DNA of 64,000 nt from Phoronis australis. Taxonomy: Eukaryota; Phoronida; Phoronidae. Under the pieces are notes generated by a model. That model was not told the DNA's origin. It saw nothing but the letters and a program-made list of their open reading frames with translations, and did not search any database. Position numbers and translations under genes: made by a program. Of the stretch, positions 60,401 to 64,000 are shown piece by piece (the first letter of the stretch is position 1; every line of letters starts with the position of its first letter). Location: positions 147,457 through 211,456 of the forward strand of contig NMRA01000367.1 of assembly GCA_002633005.1 (NCBI GenBank), written 5' to 3'.

Positions 60401-62294
60401 TAACGTAAGTGGTCTGCTTCGTCAGTAACAAAGCGCTCTTTATGATGGCTCCAAATTTTACTGAATTATTTTTTGATTATGAAAAGTATTTGGGAATTAA
60501 AGGAATACGCAATAATATATATTTAGGCATAGATTAGCCAACTTGTTCGTGATACGATGGACATGGTGTCCATGGTGACAAGATGCCGATGACTATGATG
60601 TCTTCAAGTCAGATGAAGATGAATTACAGCGCCTCCTGTGGTACTTAGTGAGAAGAAATAGGACATGCGCGCACACAGCCTAAAAAATGGGGGGGCTCGA
60701 ACTTTTGAGAATGTGGACCTTTCACTAAGATTTACGGGGTATGCTCGAAGCTAATTGTGCATTCGCCGAATTTTGGTAGTCCCTTCCTTTTTTACTGGAC
60801 TTTTTCTCGTTTTCTAATTTTTCGGAGTTTCTGTTTCTCATAGGTGGACTTTTTCGCCCTCTTCGCCAAATGCGGAGAGACTCCTTCGAGCCCCCTCTCC
60901 CCCTCCCTTGTGTGCGCGCATGGGGGAATTGAGAGGTTAGTGGTGTCCCTTGGGATAGATTATACGGGCCCTTGGGATAATGCCAGAAAGGAGTTCCATG
61001 GTATGACGTTTGACAGAAAAGTAGTAAGGAATAGGAACAATATAGGTTCTCTTGAGATAGTGTAGAAAGGAAGCAGTGGGAACTAGGAAGATTATAGGAT
61101 CTCTTGGGATAGTGTCAGAAAAGAGTTAGGCAGAGTGTAATGGGCCTTGGGATAGTGTCAGAAAGGTTAGTTGGAAGTAGGACGTCGTTCCAGAGTTGTT
61201 AACGGTATTTAGGTGACGCCATAGTCAGAGGTAAAATTGTTGATAAACCGATTTTCTCAACGACCTTCGCCCGTGTTAAAAAAGTCAGAGTGTGGGGTTC
61301 CTTGCAATACTGAAAGGAGGAAGTTAGAAGTAGGACGTTGTTCCAAAGTTGGAGAACTTTTGTAAAGTTTACTCAGTCTTTTTGTAGCCTCGAATTCATG
61401 CCACTTCTATCATTAGTATGGAATCTAGGCTTTCTGATTGCAGGATTGTCGTCCACGCAGTTTGACTACGGCTATATAACCAACAGTTCCTTTTTACCGA
61501 TTACGGCCATGGAGTTCTTTAAGACAGGCGAAGGAAGCACTCACGTAACCCTAGGACCAGTGGTCTGTATGAGTAACGGTATGTAGGTGACGCCATAGTT
61601 GGAGGTAAAATTGATGATGAAACCGACTTTCTCGAACGGCCCCGGCCCGTGATAAAACGTGTCACGACATCCCCACCCCCACCCGCCTCCCTGCCCTCCT
61701 ATTGGTTGCCGCCGCCTGCCTATGCCTCCTGATTTCCCCTGAACAGTACCTTCGAGTTGGTTATATGTATTTCAAATCACCCCTAATCTCCCGTTAAACC
61801 TTATACGCAGGTCAGTCTATTCAAATCTGTGTGGGAGCCATATTTCAATATATAACAAATATTTTTTTCAAGCGGATTGGAAGGATGCCCTGGACTTTGG
61901 TGACGTGCACTCCAACTACATTGAGTTACCCACTTGGAAATCGAGAGAGTTCGAGTTCTCGTTCAGCACCAACCAGTCGGATGGACTCCTAATGACTCAG
62001 AAGTACAATGACAGCTCAATGTTTTTTCAACTAGAGTTGTTGTCAGGTCAGTAAAAGGAGACTACGTTTTCAAATTTCTCTCTCTCTCGCTCCCTCTCCC
62101 TCTCTCTCTCCCCTCCCTCCCTCTCCCTCACCCTCTCCCTCTCCCTCTCCCTCTCCCTCTCTCTCTCTCTCTCTCCCTCTCTCTCTCTCTCTTCAATCGT
62201 TCTAAACACAACACGGTTTATCAGTGGTATTTTTATGTAGAGGAATATAAAGTGCTTTTTAATTTTACTGCGACTAACATCNCTCCCTCTCCCT

Positions 62295-62326
<32 letters not shown>

Positions 62327-64000
62327 CCCTCTCTCTCTCTCTCTTCAATCGTTCTAAACACAACACGGTTTATCAGTGGTATTTTTATGTAGAGGAATAT
62401 AAAGTGCTTTTTAATTTTACTGCGACTAACATCTCTGCCGTATGACTACTACTTTTAGGTTACATCTGGATGTTCTATAACATGTTTACTGTGCGAAAGC
62501 CACACCTCGAACCCATCCCAAGTCCAGCTTTGAATGACGGCCGATGGCATATCGTCACCATTCGTATTCATGACAACAGCGTGACGGTGTCTGTGGACGG
62601 GAGCACGACAAGCAGGTTGATAAACATGTCCAGTCCTCACTTCAAGTGGTTTGACGGGAAACTGGTTATGGGAAATGACTCAAGGTGAGTTAAGGTCTAA
62701 CTTGGAGGACAAAAACTCCACACTGTATAAATTTAGTGACTATATTCAAAACGTTGTGACTTTCAACAGCAATTAGTTGCGTTGGAAACGAAGCACCACA
62801 TTGTTTGATCTGATGAACTTTTTTATTGTTTGTGCCAGGAGTGTTGGTCCTGGATTCAGTGGTCGACTCCTCGGAGTTCGATTAAACAACCGCTATGTGG
62901 AGATGGCTAACTACACGAAAGATGGCGTTAAACTGGTGTCGGGATTTGAAAACGACTTCTTTTCGTCACAGACAACGGTTTGTGGATACAGTATTATAGT
63001 TAACGACTTTCCAAACAAATATTTCTGAAAGACATATAATGACTCTAGTAATGTTGAGATAAACTTGGTCTATTAATTCATAACTGAAATTTTCAGTTGC
63101 AATTACCAAGTTCAATTTTGCCTATCAACATTGAGATTGTAACCACCAAATCAACAGTTTATTACCGGTATAACGCAGGTGACACCGACGACATAGCGCT
63201 GTTTATACACAAGAATAGCCAAGTAACTGTGACGTTACAAGCATGCACGTGCATTGAAAGTGAACATGTGAACGTCCGTTTTGTGGCACGTGCTTCCAAT
63301 GGTTAACTTGAGCAACAGCAGCTTATAGCTGCGCATCTCCATGTTCTCGTAAAAAGTCGACAATTATACTTACATGTCTACCAACTTGATTTTTACATTT
63401 TTTGCAGAAACAAGAATTTAACACGTCCATGTTTCTTGGTTACAAACTTGAAATTTCGGAAATCGTTCATGATGACGAGGCTGACGAGAAGACGCCTCCG
63501 TCGCCGATTGACTTTGACATAAGTAAGTCGAGACTTTTCTGAAACAGTGATAAGTTGCGGTAAAAAGATAACTGAGTTTAGGACGACCTTGGAGGAACAC
63601 GTTCAACGTCAAAATGCTGCTTTCACTCTATCGTTATATTTCAGTCATATATTTACCCGAAAATCTGAAACTAAGTTTCATACATGGGCATCACTCAGCT
63701 GTTGTGCGACAGGGTGAAGAGGACGATATGTTTACCAAGTTCATAAATGTCTTCTCAGAGTGTAACAAGAACGTGAGGCTGAGGGGAGGGGTTAACTAAC
63801 CGGGCTTTATGTGCCAATATTTCTCATGTCCCACATGACCTAACAGATGCATAGCTATGTTTATCGTTACAGTGCTGATCGTCATTCCCATGGTGGTCAT
63901 AGCTATGTTTATCGTTACAGTGCTGATCGTCATTCCCATGGTGGTCATAGCTATGTTTATCGTTACAGTGCTGATCGTCATTCCCATGCTGGTCATAGCT
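43016..64000 (+). CDS. LamG/EGF/FBG surface protein, CNTNAP/neurexin-IV/axotactin-like
   Basis: Exons joined by GT/AG sites and matching phase: 43016-43322, 44313-44480, 45352-45615, 45877-45968, 46462-46619, 52028-52176, 52475-52785, 55118-55230, 55380-55480, 56211-56426, 56560-56788, 57050-57148, 57361-57494, 61444-61578, 61873-62046, 62459-62684, 62839-62977. Probable further exons are 63097-63222, 63408-63522 and one from 63645. The order is signal peptide, LamG, EGF, LamG, LamG, EGF, fibrinogen-like, LamG. The LamG-LamG-EGF-FBG-LamG core is that of contactin-associated proteins and neurexin-IV, but the N-terminal discoidin domain is replaced by LamG-EGF. Axotactin also lacks discoidin. 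These proteins act in cell adhesion at axo-glial and septate junctions. About 1085 residues are visible; the 3' end is beyond the window. Confidence 0.88.
43323..44312. other. Intron 1 with a small perfect hairpin
   Basis: CACAGTGCTAC (43881-43891) and GTAGCACTGTG (43897-43907) form an 11-bp perfect stem with a 5-base loop. Otherwise nothing is recognised. Confidence 0.5.
44545..44679. mobile_element. MITE copy A (GTTCAGTA...TACTGAAC)
   Basis: A 135-bp element with termini GTTCAGTAGACGCTAGGACC and the inverse complement AGGTCCTAGCGTTACTGAAC. A second copy is at 50759-50885. Confidence 0.75.
45050..45290. repeat. 36-bp minisatellite, about 6.5 copies
   Basis: Units CGCTTAGCACTGTTAACACT plus GTGTCTAATATTCAAT. 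The array ends about 60 bp before the acceptor at 45351. Frames on both strands through it are artefacts. Confidence 0.92.
45481..45615 (+). CDS. EGF-like domain 1
   Basis: CYDACSQGNLCKNGGKCVNL, then ICQCRGTGYDGDICEE: six cysteines in EGF spacing, with the usual CKNGGKC core and the closing C-x-C...G-x-x-C. It shares an exon with the end of LamG 1 and ends at a GTGAGT donor (45616). Confidence 0.9.
45877..52590 (+). CDS. LamG 2
   Basis: Exons 45877-45968 (GWISYDTVATYGLSNVWSIE), 46462-46619 (CALFYQGGNNASTDFISAAL), 52028-52176 (WHTLTIYHHSGTINVTLD and HVGRFDGLEEKPG) and the first part of 52475-52785 (KHNFVGCLRRVYHNLVSVLE). The intron between 46619 and 52028 is 5.4 kb and contains the 3.2-kb TIR element and two MITEs. 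Confidence 0.87.
46641..49801. mobile_element. 3.2-kb TIR element with G-rich ends
   Basis: Termini TTCAGGACCGTAGGAAG (left) and the inverse complement of TTCAGGCCCGTAGGAAG (right) are followed by G/C homopolymers containing Ns (46681-46683 and 49772). No target duplication is clear. The inside has no recognised transposase. A copy of the CATGCGCGCAC MITE family (48959-49186) is nested within. It lies in the intron between 46619 and 52028. Confidence 0.62.
48959..49186. mobile_element. MITE copy 1, CATGCGCGCAC family
   Basis: Termini CATGCGCGCACCCAG and GGTGCGTGCATG, with CACGG on both sides. Internal blocks GGGGGCTCGAA and TTGTGCATACGCCGAATCTT match the copy at 60664-60922. Confidence 0.72.
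49802..50758. repeat. Dispersed repeat, unexpanded copy
   Basis: Around 50120-50215, TTTACTCTCATGAAACCG, GTAATACTCCTTACCGTG and TTCCCTTACCAAC match the sequence at 55560-55755. At 55586 the GTAATACTCCTTACC block is expanded to about eight tandem copies. The minus-strand reading frames at both places are related to each other but not to any known protein. Confidence 0.55.
50759..50885. mobile_element. MITE copy B (GTTCAGTA...TACTGAAC)
   Basis: Begins GTTCAGTAACGCTAGGACC and ends CAGCTACTGAAC. Internal blocks CGCGAGATTAC and CACGTGA match the copy at 44545-44679 in inverted orientation. Confidence 0.72.
51400..52020. repeat. Pyrimidine-rich degenerate repeat tract
   Basis: Irregular reiterations of TCAGCC, CCATCTCAG and AGTCCAGT-type words upstream of the acceptor at 52027. 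No fixed period is visible. Confidence 0.5.
52591..56330 (+). CDS. LamG 3
   Basis: It begins in exon 52475-52785 (SFTSHLGSYLELSVAASCNL) and continues in 55118-55230 (GGQVEAIVYGTKITVGNGDS, KWHHIEFSAVNR), 55380-55480 (LDGQYNNSATIQHDLRFGGS) and 56211-56426 (GFIGCIQDLRLQRQSIDML). The donor of 52475-52785 is GTATAA, weaker than its neighbours. Confidence 0.85.
52786..54279. other. Intron segment without recognised element
   Basis: Part of the intron between 52785 and 55118. No transposon ends, exons or tandem repeats were identified here. Confidence 0.45.
54281..54514. repeat. 39-bp minisatellite, 6 copies
   Basis: Near-identical copies of TTCTCTTCATAACTCATGGG plus CCTGGTTATATAAAAGTTA. Because 39 is a multiple of three, repeated frames stay open on both strands; they are not genes. 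Confidence 0.93.
54778..55024. mobile_element. MITE-like fold-back element
   Basis: Left end GTCCGTTCCGAGAACACTGA and right end inverse complement ...TCAGTTTCTTGGAACATG. Inner blocks containing AATCTTAAGTTT and AACTTAAATC also pair. No coding capacity. Confidence 0.55.
55586..55738. repeat. 18-bp minisatellite, about 8 copies
   Basis: Perfect or near-perfect copies of GGTAATACTCCTTACCCT. This is an expansion of a single-copy block in the related repeat near 50170. Confidence 0.93.
56331..56426 (+). CDS. EGF-like domain 2
   Basis: CTCENGGKCTSTWKDSSCDC followed by RGTAFEGLRC: EGF cysteine spacing, sharing its exon with the end of LamG 3. Confidence 0.9.
56560..61578 (+). CDS. Fibrinogen-C-like (FBG) domain
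   Basis: Exons 56560-56788 (SCHDYYAAGDKISGHRVIDV, VYCDMSSDMGRRVQG), 57050-57148 (CRQYIEFKC), 57361-57494 (HCPCAADRDCVRQDVSCNCD) and 61444-61578 (DYGYITNSSFLPITAMEFFK, LGPVVC). The CNCD, FLPIT and LGP-x-x-C landmarks are those of the reduced FBG-like region of contactin-associated proteins. The 3.9-kb intron 57495-61443 holds two MITE copies and a 42-bp minisatellite. Confidence 0.85.
57679..57935. mobile_element. MITE copy 2, CATGCGCGCAC family (inverted)
   Basis: Left end GTGCGCACCCAG and right end CTGGGTGTGCGCATG. An identical GGTATGCAT flanks each side (57670-57678 and 57935-57943), so the target duplication is 8 bp or slightly longer, as for hAT elements. The interior matches the copy at 60664 in reverse orientation. 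Confidence 0.8.
58484..58885. repeat. 42-bp minisatellite, about 9 copies
   Basis: Units CTAATAGACATACACGTATA plus TAATCCGACAAATTCCTCCTCA. Frames on both strands (for example SLIDIHVYNPTNS repeats) are artefacts of the 42-bp period. Confidence 0.93.
58900..60660. other. Intron segment without recognised element
   Basis: Part of the 57495-61443 intron. No exon, tandem repeat or transposon ends were identified. Confidence 0.45.
60664..60922. mobile_element. MITE copy 3, CATGCGCGCAC family
   Basis: Begins CATGCGCGCACACAGCC and ends GTGTGCGCGCATG. Inside are GGGGGGGCTCGAAC, GTGGACCTTT and TTCGAGCCCCCTC. It is 259 bp long. Confidence 0.78.
61873..62977 (+). CDS. LamG 4
   Basis: Exons 61873-62046 (DWKDALDFGDVHSNYIELPT, FSTNQSDGLLMTQKYNDSSM), 62459-62684 (LNDGRWHIVTIRIHDNSVTV, GKLVMGNDSR) and 62839-62977 (GFSGRLLGVRLNNRYVEMAN). 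It corresponds to the LamG that follows the FBG region in contactin-associated proteins. The donor at 62978 (GTTTGT) keeps phase 0 with the next candidate exon. Confidence 0.85.
62080..62433. repeat. CT/CCCTCT microsatellite and 152-bp duplication at an N
   Basis: (CTCCCT)n and (CT)n tracts at 62085-62192 and 62283-62344. The following 90 bp starting TTCAATCGTTCTAAACACAA occur at 62192 and again at 62344, with the only N (62282) between them. It is in the intron before the exon at 62459. Confidence 0.88.
63097..63799 (+). CDS. Candidate exons of the C-terminal extracellular part
   Basis: 63097-63222 (LQLPSSILPINIEIVTTKST, DTDDIALFIHKNSQ, donor GTAACT) looks like the start of another LamG-type sandwich. 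63408-63522 gives NTSMFLGYKLEISEIVHDDE with a GTAAGT donor. A frame from 63645 gives YLPENLKLSFIHGHHSAVV. Phases 0-0-1 fit together. The true end of the last one is unclear (GTGAAG near 63713 or GTGAGG near 63773). No EGF module is visible between LamG 4 and these exons. Confidence 0.5.
63851..64000 (+). repeat. 48-bp tandem repeat at window end
   Basis: At least three copies of ATAGCTATGTTTATCGTTAC plus AGTGCTGATCGTCATTCCCATGGTGGTC, starting at 63851, 63899 and 63947; a fourth begins at 63995. The period is 16 codons. In one forward frame each unit reads IAMFIVTVLIVIPMVV, a hydrophobic stretch, preceded by a possible acceptor (CTAACAG, 63840-63846). Confidence 0.9.

Overview
The window looks like nuclear DNA of an intron-rich invertebrate animal. 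Its genes are split into short exons with GT/AG borders, the introns are long and AT-rich, minisatellites are very common, and the repeats include LINEs with an RNase H domain and several kinds of TIR transposon. A marine invertebrate such as a lancelet, hemichordate or mollusc would fit; the sequence alone does not settle the phylum. Some positions are N, and two single Ns sit at the junction of tandem duplications that may be assembly artefacts.

Three protein-coding genes are supported, all on the + strand. (1) The last coding exon of a TMEM53-like gene (DUF829, alpha/beta-hydrolase-like) at 3019-3670. (2) PPWD1, a spliceosome-associated WD40/cyclophilin protein, in 14 recognisable exons from 7407 to 28096. 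Only the exon(s) for roughly the first 60 residues were not found. (3) A large cell-surface gene with laminin-G, EGF and fibrinogen-like modules, related to the contactin-associated protein/neurexin-IV/axotactin group, from a start codon at 43016 to the window end. At least 19 exons can be joined with consistent phase; the 3' end lies outside.

The rest is mostly mobile and repeated DNA. 1-2500 holds a relic copy of a hAT-like element, a 50-bp minisatellite and two fold-back elements, one with TA duplications. PPWD1 introns hold a THAP-domain element (8266-9832), a TA-flanked element (11986-13633), and a LINE reverse transcriptase/RNase H relic (about 17330-20085) split by a TTAA-flanked transposon (17504-18963). 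Between PPWD1 and the surface gene lie a hAT-like element (30192-33500) with a second element nested in it, a tRNA-like SINE candidate, and a 5.1-kb long-TIR element (about 35386-40487). Next to that is an AT-rich LINE 3' fragment. Introns of the surface gene carry a 3.2-kb TIR element and two or three MITE families.

The most interesting object is the 5.1-kb element. Its decayed ORF is not a recognisable DDE transposase. Instead it keeps four acidic motifs in the order seen in FEN1/XPG/PIN-type nucleases, plus a cysteine-rich C terminus, and both of its ends are studded with ATGGC-type motifs. A second pattern is that minisatellites lie unusually often right beside splice sites, mostly just upstream of acceptors.
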